Source: Pirellulales bacterium (lineage in GTDB: Bacteria; Planctomycetota; Planctomycetia; Pirellulales; JACPPG01). Taken from it: a stretch of 64,000 nt of DNA. Shown here in pieces: positions 8,883 through 17,819 of the stretch. Made by a program: the position numbers and the translations under genes. Under the pieces are notes generated by a model. That model saw nothing but the letters and a program-made list of their open reading frames with translations, searched no databases and was not told the DNA's origin. How positions within the stretch are numbered: position 1 is the stretch's first letter; every line of letters begins with the position of its first letter. The stretch is from NCBI GenBank assembly GCA_035546535.1, contig DASZWQ010000180.1, positions 21,806 through 85,805 of the forward strand. The letters are read 5' to 3'.

Positions 8883-10504
8883 GCGCCGGTCCGGGTTCGA
8901 TCGCTTACCGGCGGTTGCGGGCTCCGCGCGAAAACGGCGGCGTGCTCATCGAGCCGCCGCTGGGCGAGCTGCCGCAACTGCTTGCCGCGAATATCGCGCG
9001 GCAGCAGGCAGCGCACTACGACGTGCAAGGGCGCCCGCTTGCGGCGCTGGCCGAGTCGGGCCGGCGCGAGCTGGTTGAATTGGCGCGCCGCTACACGTCG
9101 AGTTATCGCGATGTCGAAGCCGTGCCCGCTAACGGGCCGATGTTCCTGGCCGGACATCAGCCGGAGCTGTTTCATCCGGGCGTGTGGTACAAGAATTTCG
9201 CGCTCAGCAAGCTCGCCGGCGATGCGCGGGCCACGGCCGTAAACCTGGTCATCGACAGCGACACCATCAAGCACGTTTCACTGCGCGTGCCAGGTGGATC
9301 GCTCGATGCACCGATCGTCGAATCGATCGCCTTCGACAGCTCGGCCGACGAGATCCCGTTCGAAGAACGGGAGATCGAAGACCGCGGACTGTTCGCCAGC
9401 TTCGGCGAGCGGACATGCGAATGGCTGCAAGACATCGTCCCCGATCCGCTCATGAATTCGTTCTGGCCGCTGGCGCTCAAGCGCGCAGCCGCCACGCGCA
9501 ATTTGGGTGAGTGCCTGGCGCAATCGCGCCACGTGCTGGAGGGGCAATGGGGCTTGAACACTCTGGAACTTCCCCAAAGCCAGGTATGTGCGCTGCCGGC
9601 ATTCCACTGGTTTACGGCGCACTTGCTGGCCAACCTGCCGCGCCTGCGCGAGGCGTATAACAGCGCGGTCGAGGCTTATCGACGCGTGAATCGTGTGCGC
9701 AGCGCCAACCATCCGGTACCGAACCTGGCAGCCGACGGCGACCTGATCGAAGCGCCGTTCTGGCTGTGGAGCTCGGCGTCGCCGCGCCGCCGACGACTAT
9801 TCGTGCGCCGCGGCGCTGACTCGATGACACTCACGGATCGTCGCCGTGTGGAGATTGAGCTCCCCTTAACCGCTGATGGCGATGCCACACGCGCGGTTGA
9901 AGTGCTCGCGGGTTTTCGGGAGCGTGGCATCAAGTTGCGCAGCCGCGCCCTGGTCACCACGCTCTTCGCCCGGTTGGTCCTCTCGGACTTGTTCATCCAC
10001 GGCATCGGCGGCGCGAAATACGATCAACTGACCGACGAGCTGATCCGCAGCTTCTTCGGCCTCGCGCCGCCAAATTATCTGGTGATTTCCGCGACTTTAC
10101 ACTTGGCAGCGCAGGGCAACGGCGCAGGCCACGACGACGTGCGCCGCCTGGACCAGGAGTTGCGGGATTTGGAATATCATCCCGAGCGCTGTATTACCGA
10201 CCTGCACGATTGGACGAGCGCGCCGGTGGATATCGCGCATTGGCTCGATTTGAAGAGCCGTTGGCTGGCGACGGAACAGACGCGCGAGAACGCGCGCGAG
10301 CGCTGTCATGCGATCCGCGCGGCGAACGAAGCGCTGCAGGCGTGGGTCGAGCCGCGGCGGCGCGAATTGACGCGACATCGGCAGGAAGCCGTTCGTCAGC
10401 AGCGCACCGCGGCGGTGCTCACCTCGCGTGAATACGGCTTTTGTTTGTACCCAGCGGAAACTTTACGGGATTTTTTGCTGGCATTTCGAGGGACAAGTCC
10501 CTAA
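8879..10504 (+). CDS. BshC-like conserved protein of unknown function
   Basis: 541 aa, cytoplasmic, with no obvious catalytic domain from a well-described family. The segment MFLAGHQPELFHPGVWYKN, followed by a strand ending in VIDSDTIKHV, resembles the BshC/YllA motif (T-G-Q/H-Q-x-x-L-F-x-G-P-x-Y-x-x-x-K, then an acidic D/H strand). A basic and helical C-terminal third follows (residues about 440-520). BshC adds cysteine in bacillithiol synthesis, but similarity here is local and my call is tentative. It overlaps the upstream glycosyltransferase gene by 4 bp, which ties its job to that enzyme. An alternative view is simply a planctomycete-conserved hypothetical. Confidence 0.6.
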   Translation: MSAGPGSIAYRRLRAPRENGGVLIEPPLGELPQLLAANIARQQAAHYDVQGRPLAALAESGRRELVELARRYTSSYRDVEAVPANGPMFLAGHQPELFHPGVWYKNFALSKLAGDARATAVNLVIDSDTIKHVSLRVPGGSLDAPIVESIAFDSSADEIPFEEREIEDRGLFASFGERTCEWLQDIVPDPLMNSFWPLALKRAAATRNLGECLAQSRHVLEGQWGLNTLELPQSQVCALPAFHWFTAHLLANLPRLREAYNSAVEAYRRVNRVRSANHPVPNLAADGDLIEAPFWLWSSASPRRRRLFVRRGADSMTLTDRRRVEIELPLTADGDATRAVEVLAGFRERGIKLRSRALVTTLFARLVLSDLFIHGIGGAKYDQLTDELIRSFFGLAPPNYLVISATLHLAAQGNGAGHDDVRRLDQELRDLEYHPERCITDLHDWTSAPVDIAHWLDLKSRWLATEQTRENARERCHAIRAANEALQAWVEPRRRELTRHRQEAVRQQRTAAVLTSREYGFCLYPAETLRDFLLAFRGTSP

Positions 10505-10552
10505 AGTATTGTCAAGACGGATCGTAAAACTACGAGCGAAAGGATCTCGCCC

Positions 10553-12028
10553 ATGTGCGCAGCGACGCCAGTACTCGCCAGCGCGCGGCCCAAACGCCGC
10601 AGAACGGACTCGCAAAAACGGCGAAAACAAGGACGAAATGGGGCTCTTCCCCATGGGGCCCTTCGGCCGGTTCAACTGTCTGACGCATGCGAGCGCTCTC
10701 CCGGTTCAAATACCGGACGGTTGGCGTCGCGCGCCGGGGCGCGTGCTAGCATTCGCGTCGAGCAAGAGCCGCTGGGCGTGCTCGCGACCGGTTGCGCCGG
10801 CGACCATCCGGTCGTTCACCATTTGCTGACGGAGGTTTTTCAGGGCCCATCGCGCGACAATTTTTATAGTTCGCTCGACGATCCCTTCTACGAACCGCGT
10901 GATCGGCTGCTCATCAAGCGCGCCGGCCAGTCGATCTCGCATGTGCTGATTACCAAGCGCGTGATGCATTTCGGCTCGCTCAGTTTTCCCGCGGACTGCT
11001 TGTCCTGGCTGGCGACGTTGCCTGAGTTCCGGCAGTTGGGATACGCCAGTCGTCTGGTCCGCGCGGCCGACGAGACCATGCGCCGCGAGGGCGCCGTACT
11101 TTGCCTGTTGAAAACCCGCGTACCGCATTTCTTCCGGCGGCAGGGGTGGGCGTTGTGTGGCCGGCATAGCCATGCCCGTGCCGGCAGCCGCGATCTGCTC
11201 GCGCAACTTTCGGCCCGCGGGCTGGTACCGGGCGAAAGCTCGGTCGGCATTCGCCCCTGGCGTCAAGTCGAACTGCCCGCCCTGATGAGGCTGTATCAAG
11301 ACATGACGGCCGGCCGCGCCGGCCATTTCGAACGCACCGAGGCTTACTGGCGCTGGCTGATCAGCCGTAAAGGCTTCGAGCGCATCTACGTGGCCGTCGA
11401 CGGACCGGACAACTTCGAGCTGGAAGACGATCCCACGAAGCTCGTCGGTTACCTGATCACGAGCGAAGACCGCGTGCTGGAATTGGCCGCGGCCCGCACG
11501 CACCGGCATGTGGCGCGCGAGCTCTTGGCCCGCGCTTGCAGCGAAGCGATCGAGCGCGATTACAACATGCTGACGTTGCACGCTCCGGCCGACGACCCCT
11601 TGATGGAAATCTTCCGCATCGCCGGCGGCACACTGCACTGCACCGAATCGGAGCAGGGCGAAGTCTACATGGCGAAGTTGATGAATCCCATCGGCTTCCT
11701 CAAGCAGCTTTGCCCCGAATTGCACCGCCGCGCCGACGCGGTCAGCCTGACGCGCCCCTGCGAGCTGGGCCTGGTCCTGGACGGTGAGAAATATCGGCTG
11801 ATCGTTTCGCGCCGCAGCGTCAAGCTGGGCCGGAATCGCATCGGCCGCAGTTACCTGCAGTGCAGCGGCGCCAACGTGACGCGGTTGCTGCTGGGGCACC
11901 TGGATATCGACGAAGCGCTGGCCGACGGCCGGCTGCGGGCCTCGACCCAAGTGGCTGCCGAGCTAGGGCGCACACTCTTCCCGCGGCTGCCGCTGTGGCG
12001 CCCGCCGCTGGATGAGATTTCGACGTAG
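10553..12028 (+). CDS. Eis-like GNAT acetyltransferase with C-terminal SCP2-like domain
   Basis: 491 aa. AAGGA lies 8 bp before the ATG, supporting this start. The N-terminal 70 residues are basic and low in structure. A GNAT domain follows with the acetyl-CoA loop LPEFRQLGYASRLVRAA, then a second GNAT-like half (YWRWLISRKGFERIYVAV onward) and a C-terminal sterol-carrier-like module (CELGLVLDGEKYRLIV to LLLGHLDIDEAL). This order matches the Eis / enhanced intracellular survival family. Those enzymes acetylate amines; substrate here is unknown. It stands 48 bp after the BshC-like gene in the same direction, so it may share its transcript. It ends 10 bp from a convergent lipoprotein gene. Confidence 0.78.
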   Translation: MCAATPVLASARPKRRRTDSQKRRKQGRNGALPHGALRPVQLSDACERSPGSNTGRLASRAGARASIRVEQEPLGVLATGCAGDHPVVHHLLTEVFQGPSRDNFYSSLDDPFYEPRDRLLIKRAGQSISHVLITKRVMHFGSLSFPADCLSWLATLPEFRQLGYASRLVRAADETMRREGAVLCLLKTRVPHFFRRQGWALCGRHSHARAGSRDLLAQLSARGLVPGESSVGIRPWRQVELPALMRLYQDMTAGRAGHFERTEAYWRWLISRKGFERIYVAVDGPDNFELEDDPTKLVGYLITSEDRVLELAAARTHRHVARELLARACSEAIERDYNMLTLHAPADDPLMEIFRIAGGTLHCTESEQGEVYMAKLMNPIGFLKQLCPELHRRADAVSLTRPCELGLVLDGEKYRLIVSRRSVKLGRNRIGRSYLQCSGANVTRLLLGHLDIDEALADGRLRASTQVAAELGRTLFPRLPLWRPPLDEIST

Positions 12029-12038
12029 TCCCCGGTGT

Positions 12039-13364
12039 CTAGCGCCCGGATCGCAGAAATTCTCTTGCCGTGCTGATCTGTGATGCGCTGAGTTTGTCGT
12101 TGGCGCGCAGATTCTGAATCGGATCGAACTTGCCTTCTTTGCAAGCCTCGCGAACTGCCTTGAGGAGCGGTCCGTCGCGCCCGACCAGCTTGATGAATTC
12201 CTCGACGCTCCTGCCATCGCCAACGACGACTTTTCCGCACAGTTTCTCCTGCGCGTCGCGATTGTACAGGATGCTGCGCGCCATCATCTCGTAGCCGGAT
12301 GGGAAGGTGTCGCCGGCCGAGAACTTCCAATAGGTCTGATTCGGCGTCCGCAGCCGCCCGTTGGTTTCGATGATGGTGCCGGGCAGCTCAAGCGAATAAT
12401 CAAAAGACTCCGCGTCACCCAACACGCTGATCAGCGGATAAATGCCAAAGGCGCTGTCGAGCGCGTGAACGAACGGGTCCTCTTCGAAGCCCAGTTTCTC
12501 TCCATGCGACTTCCAGTCAAATTCATTGAGCAACTTACTAATCGTGGCGACATCCTCTTTGGTCATCGGCTTGTTGTCGGTCCGTCGAACGTACTTCTGG
12601 ACGGTTTCTTCGACGAGCTTTCCGAAAGGATCTTTGGCTTTCTCGTCCCAGCCAAAACCGCGTCGCCGTAGAACCTCAATCAGCTCGCGCTTGGTTGCGT
12701 CCTCTCCGAGGTGGTGCAGGCGCGCATCGTAAAACGTCGTCGCTAGCTCTTTGATTCCCGCCGGCGCTTCGTCTTGCAGAAACCTGATGAGCGGCGCGGC
12801 GTCATACGCATCTCCCAACGCGTCCGGCAGACCGCTTGTAACATACGGGCCGAAAATCTGCAGCAATCCTGCAATGCCGTCCAGGAATCGTTCGCGAGTC
12901 ACGGAGTTGGTGACGGTTTCCTTCCAGCGGTACTCGACGAACAAGCCGAAATCGGTTCGCTCGAATTCGCGCGTGAGCGCGCTTAATCCCGATTCGGGCG
13001 TGGCCTTGTTGGCATACAGGTAGTGCAGCGGAATCTCGGCCGGCGACTTGAACGTACCGTGGGCCGTGAAGTACTCGTACTTGCCGAGCGGCGCGTTGTC
13101 CGGAGCTTTTTTCGGCGGACGCTCCGCGCCGGTGACCGACGTCCACTCCGCCATCCAGTCGGGCGAAAGGTCAGTGCTGTCGGGTGCAGCACCAGGCGGA
13201 CGAGCGACGCGCGGCAGATAGCCCTCACGCGGCTGGATAATCGTGCGTTCACACGAGCCGTCAGACCGCACCACGGTCGTGGCATGAAACTGCGGAGGGT
13301 TGCAGCCGACCACGAGCATCAGGAACGCGGCGAGAAGCAGGCAAGGCCTAGAGTGCGCGTGCAT
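12039..13364 (-). CDS. Putative lipoprotein of unknown function
   Basis: 441 aa. The N-terminus MHAHSRPCLLLAAFLMLVVG followed by C-N-P-P is a type II signal peptide with lipobox LVVGC, so C21 is probably lipidated and the protein anchored in a membrane. A GGAGGTGGCGT box sits directly before the ATG, a near-ideal ribosome-binding site. The mature part (FHATTVVRSDGSCERTIIQP onward) looks like a mixed alpha/beta solute-side domain; no motif is recognised. Such proteins in planctomycetes are numerous and mostly uncharacterised. It lies upstream of transketolase on the same strand only in the sense of order; 92 bp separate it from the tkt stop, so joint transcription is possible. Confidence 0.8.
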   Translation of the reverse strand: MHAHSRPCLLLAAFLMLVVGCNPPQFHATTVVRSDGSCERTIIQPREGYLPRVARPPGAAPDSTDLSPDWMAEWTSVTGAERPPKKAPDNAPLGKYEYFTAHGTFKSPAEIPLHYLYANKATPESGLSALTREFERTDFGLFVEYRWKETVTNSVTRERFLDGIAGLLQIFGPYVTSGLPDALGDAYDAAPLIRFLQDEAPAGIKELATTFYDARLHHLGEDATKRELIEVLRRRGFGWDEKAKDPFGKLVEETVQKYVRRTDNKPMTKEDVATISKLLNEFDWKSHGEKLGFEEDPFVHALDSAFGIYPLISVLGDAESFDYSLELPGTIIETNGRLRTPNQTYWKFSAGDTFPSGYEMMARSILYNRDAQEKLCGKVVVGDGRSVEEFIKLVGRDGPLLKAVREACKEGKFDPIQNLRANDKLSASQISTAREFLRSGR

Positions 13365-13456
13365 ACGCCACCTCCGCCAGATTCGATCCGCGCGGCCACG
13401 GATTTATTCCCGCCGACTTCGCGGACCGGCGCGCAGCTCGATGCGCTGAGACGGTG

Positions 13457-15517
13457 CTACTTGCGGCCCAGCAGGGCTTGCGCCTCGGCCACGACGTGAT
13501 CGGCCGTGATGCCGAATTCCTTGAATAGTTGTCCGGCGGGGGCGCTCGCGCCAAAGCCGTGCATGCCGACGAACCGGCCGGCGAAGCCCAGGTAGCGTTC
13601 CCAGCCAAATTCCACGCCCGCCTCGACCGCCACGCGGGCCGTGACCGACGGCGGCAGTACGCTGTCGCGATACTCCTGCGGCTGCTCGTCGAAGAGTTCG
13701 AAGCAGGGAAGGCTGACCACGCGCGATTTCACGCCCCCGGCGGAAAGCTTCTCGTGTGCCGCCACGGCGAGACTCAATTCGCTGCCGGTGGCCAAAAGCA
13801 AAACGTCGGGCTTTCCGCCCGGCGCGTCGGCCAGAATGTATCCGCCGCGCGCCACGCCCGACGCAGGAGCGTATTTCGTGCGATCGAGCGTCGGCAGATT
13901 CTGCCGCGTCAGGCACAGCAACGAGGGCCGTTGCGTTTCCTTGAGCACGGCGCGGTACGTTTCGCTCACTTCGTTAGCATCGCCCGGGCGGAACACAAGC
14001 AGACGCGGGATGGCCCGCAGCGCGGCGTAATGCTCGACCGGCTGGTGCGTGGGACCGTCTTCGCCGACGCCGATCGAGTCGTGCGTGTAGACGTGAATGA
14101 CCGGCAAGCCCATGATCGCGGCCAGTCGCAAGGTCGGCCGCAGGTAATCGCTGAACACCAGGAACGTCGACACGTAGGGGCGCAGGTTCGACAGCGCCAT
14201 GCCGTTGGCGGCCGAGGCCATACCGTGCTCGCGAATGCCGAAGTGCATGTTGCGCCCGGTCGAATTCTCGGAAAACACGCCGGCGCCATCGAATTCCAGG
14301 AGCGTCATCGTCGAGGGGGCCAGGTCGGCCGCGCCTCCCATCAACCAGGGAATCTTGGCGGCCAGGCCGTTGAGGACCTTGCCCCCCGAGACGCGCGTAG
14401 CCAGCCCCTTGGCGTCGGCCGGGAAGGTCGGCAGTCCTTGCTCCCAACCGGCAGGCAACTCGCGCGCTTCCATCTGCCGCCACTCCGCGGCCAGCTCGGG
14501 ATACTTCTTGGCGTACTCGTCGAAGCGCCGCTGCCAGTCGGCGAACAGTTCCTTACCGCGCTTGCCGACCTGCGCCGCGAAGTCGGCGCGGACTTCGTCA
14601 GGGACGAGGAACTTGGCGTCGGCCGGCCAGCCGTAGAATTCCTTCGTCAGCCGAATTTCATCCTCGCCCAAGGGACTGCCGTGGGCCGAATGCGTATCCT
14701 GCTTGTGCGGCGCGCCGTAGCCAATGTGGCTGCGAACGATAATCAAGGTCGGCGTATCGGTGTTGGCCTTGGCCTTTTCCAGGGCCGCGGTCAACGCGTC
14801 GAGATCGTTCGCGTCCGCCAGGTGCAGTACGGTCCAACCGTAACCTTCGAAGCGGCGGCCAACATCCTCGCTAAAGGCCAGGGACGTGTGTCCTTCGATC
14901 GTGATCTGGTTGTCGTCGTAGATCCAGCACAGGTTCGACAGCTTCAAGTGGCCCGCGATCGAAGCGGCTTCCGAGCTGATGCCTTCCATCAGGTCGCCGT
15001 CGCTGCACTGGACGAAGATGTGATAGTCGAACAGATCGAAGCCAGGCTTGTTGAAGTGGCCGGCCAGCCAGCGCTGCGCCACGGCAAAGCCGACGCTGTT
15101 GGCGATACCTTGTCCCAGCGGGCCGGTTGTCGTTTCGACGCCCGTCGTCCAGCCATGCTCGGGATGCCCTGGGCAGAGGCTGTGCAATTGGCGGAATAAT
15201 TTGATCTGATCGAGCGGCACGGCCAATTCCTTGGTCGGCTGGCCATGGTCGTCGACGCGCTTGACGCCCGCCAGGTGCAGCGTGGCGTAGAGAAGCATCG
15301 AGGCGTGTCCACAGCTAAGGATGTACCGGTCGCGACCGGGCCACAGCGGGTGCTCGGGATCGTAGCGGAGGATACGGTTCCACAAGGCGTAAGCCACCGG
15401 CGCCAGGGCCATGGGGGTGCCGGGATGGCCGGAGTTCGCCGCCTGAACGGCGTCCATGGCCAACGTGCGGATGGTATTGATCGAGAGCTGTTCGATGCTC
15501 GTAGTGGTGGTAGCCAT
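13457..15517 (-). CDS. tkt: Transketolase
   Basis: 686 aa from the ATG at 15517 ([20 protein letters not shown]); a longer reading would add a non-conserved arginine-rich leader. Complete ThDP enzyme: [15 protein letters not shown], the ThDP-binding [16 protein letters not shown] with NQITIEGHT, the central [22 protein letters not shown], and a C-terminal domain ending in [19 protein letters not shown]. It moves two-carbon ketol units in the non-oxidative pentose phosphate pathway and works with transaldolase, encoded at 31917-32975 in this window. No strong Shine-Dalgarno sequence is seen. Confidence 0.95.
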   Translation of the reverse strand: MATTTTSIEQLSINTIRTLAMDAVQAANSGHPGTPMALAPVAYALWNRILRYDPEHPLWPGRDRYILSCGHASMLLYATLHLAGVKRVDDHGQPTKELAVPLDQIKLFRQLHSLCPGHPEHGWTTGVETTTGPLGQGIANSVGFAVAQRWLAGHFNKPGFDLFDYHIFVQCSDGDLMEGISSEAASIAGHLKLSNLCWIYDDNQITIEGHTSLAFSEDVGRRFEGYGWTVLHLADANDLDALTAALEKAKANTDTPTLIIVRSHIGYGAPHKQDTHSAHGSPLGEDEIRLTKEFYGWPADAKFLVPDEVRADFAAQVGKRGKELFADWQRRFDEYAKKYPELAAEWRQMEARELPAGWEQGLPTFPADAKGLATRVSGGKVLNGLAAKIPWLMGGAADLAPSTMTLLEFDGAGVFSENSTGRNMHFGIREHGMASAANGMALSNLRPYVSTFLVFSDYLRPTLRLAAIMGLPVIHVYTHDSIGVGEDGPTHQPVEHYAALRAIPRLLVFRPGDANEVSETYRAVLKETQRPSLLCLTRQNLPTLDRTKYAPASGVARGGYILADAPGGKPDVLLLATGSELSLAVAAHEKLSAGGVKSRVVSLPCFELFDEQPQEYRDSVLPPSVTARVAVEAGVEFGWERYLGFAGRFVGMHGFGASAPAGQLFKEFGITADHVVAEAQALLGRK

Positions 15518-15854
15518 GATGATTCGTTGATTGTTGGCGGGGAGGCGGTCCGTGCGTGGCGCACGGTTGGAAAAGCGCGCCACCGTGAGTCGTCCGTGAC
15601 GAAACATACCGCCGGGCTCCGCCATAAGCGGGCCCGTGCGTTGGCCGGCCTTGGCGGGCGCGTCATGCGGCCGTGGTGAGTCTAGGGGGCCGCCGACAAG
15701 GCGTCAATCGATCGACCGGCGGTTGCATCGCGCGGCTACCGCCATTTTGTCGGCGACATGACGCGTCCGCGAACTGACGCGTACCGCTAGTCATGCGCGG
15801 CGCAAGTGAGACACAATGCGCAGGTTGCGCTAGCCAGCTCTCGCGCAGCTCGGC
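15518..15854. other. Intergenic region, 337 bp, no gene seen
   Basis: Lies upstream of tkt and downstream of the aquaporin gene, both on the minus strand. It should hold the tkt promoter. I see no convincing -35/-10 pair, RNA gene or repeat, only GC-rich sequence with short open frames that lack coding character. Confidence 0.6.
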
Positions 15855-16790
<936 letters not shown>

Positions 16791-17819
16791 TTAAACGCTG
16801 AAACGAATGTTCAGAATATCGTCGTCTTGCACGACGTAATCCTTGGGCTCCTGGCGCACCAGGTTCTGGGCCTTCACGTCGCGTTCGCTCCCCAGGCGGA
16901 CCAGGTCGTGGCAGGTCATGACTTCGGCGCGGATGAACCCGCGGGCCAGGTCACTGTGGATGTTATCGGCCGCTTCGAGCGCCGTGCCTCCTTTGCGCAT
17001 CATCCACGTACGGACCTCTTTCTCGCCGGCGGTGAAATACAACATCTGGCCCGAGACTTCCAGGATGGCTCGCAGGACCGCATCGCGATCCGTGCCCGAG
17101 AGGCCCAGGTCTCGTTCGAATTCGGCGCGCTCCTCGGGCGACATGCGCGCCAGTTCGCGTTCCAGGCCGACGCGCACGCCGAGCACCGGTCGATCGCCCC
17201 CCGCGGCCTTGGCCCGCGCTGCCGGGTCGGCCTCGTCATCGGCCACGTTCAAAACCACAAGCGCCGGCTTTTCCGTCAGCAGGCGAAAGCTGCGCGTAGC
17301 CTTGAGTTGTGGTTCGGTCATGGCCGATTCGGCCAGCGGCTGGCCGGCTTCCATGGCAGCCAACACTTCCTCGAGCGCGGCAAGCTCGGCCATCTCCTGC
17401 TCGCGATTGGGACGCGGCTTCTTGACACTTTCCTTCAACCGGTCGACGCGCCCCGAGACGATTTCCATATCGGCCAGCAGCAGGTCCTCTTGAAATCGGC
17501 CCAGGTCTCCTTCCGGCGCTCCGCGATCGAAAGCGGCTACGACCATGATCAGGCAACCGCAATCGCGCAGCAGTCCCAGGCGCGCCGGGTTCCCCTCGTG
17601 CGTTCGGCTCAACCCCGGCGTGTCGACGATCTCGAGCGCTGCGTAGGTGATTTTCTTGGGATGGTAGACGCCGCACAGGGCCGTGACGCGCGGCTCCGGC
17701 ACGGGCGCCATGGCGCTTTGGCCGGTGTGGCTCTTGGCCGGGTCGGGCGCGACGCCGGTCAGCCATTCGAATAAAGTGCTTTTGCCCGAGCCCTGGTAGC
17801 CGATCAAGCCGATCTTCAT
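16791..17819 (-). CDS. YchF-related GTPase with TGS-like C-terminus
   Basis: 342 aa. P-loop GYQGSGKSTLF at residues 7-17, the G3-like EIVDTPGLSRTHEG, the VVLNVADDE segment in the place of the YchF NxxE motif, a central coiled coil (about 125-165) and a C-terminal RGFIRAEVMTCHDLVR with PKDYVVQDDDILNIRFSV, the TGS-like end of YchF/Obg ATPases. The P-loop differs from the common GLPNVGKST, so this looks like a divergent paralogue rather than the housekeeping copy. Cytoplasmic. Its ATG overlaps the stop of the transglutaminase gene (ATGA, 17816-17819), making it the last gene of the MoxR-DUF58-transglutaminase run. Confidence 0.82.
   Translation of the reverse strand: MKIGLIGYQGSGKSTLFEWLTGVAPDPAKSHTGQSAMAPVPEPRVTALCGVYHPKKITYAALEIVDTPGLSRTHEGNPARLGLLRDCGCLIMVVAAFDRGAPEGDLGRFQEDLLLADMEIVSGRVDRLKESVKKPRPNREQEMAELAALEEVLAAMEAGQPLAESAMTEPQLKATRSFRLLTEKPALVVLNVADDEADPAARAKAAGGDRPVLGVRVGLERELARMSPEERAEFERDLGLSGTDRDAVLRAILEVSGQMLYFTAGEKEVRTWMMRKGGTALEAADNIHSDLARGFIRAEVMTCHDLVRLGSERDVKAQNLVRQEPKDYVVQDDDILNIRFSV

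Noticed and set aside
13529..15199. 556-codon plus-strand frame opposite transketolase
   Set aside because: It mirrors the transketolase gene; the translation is a low-complexity R/A/G-rich product with no motif.
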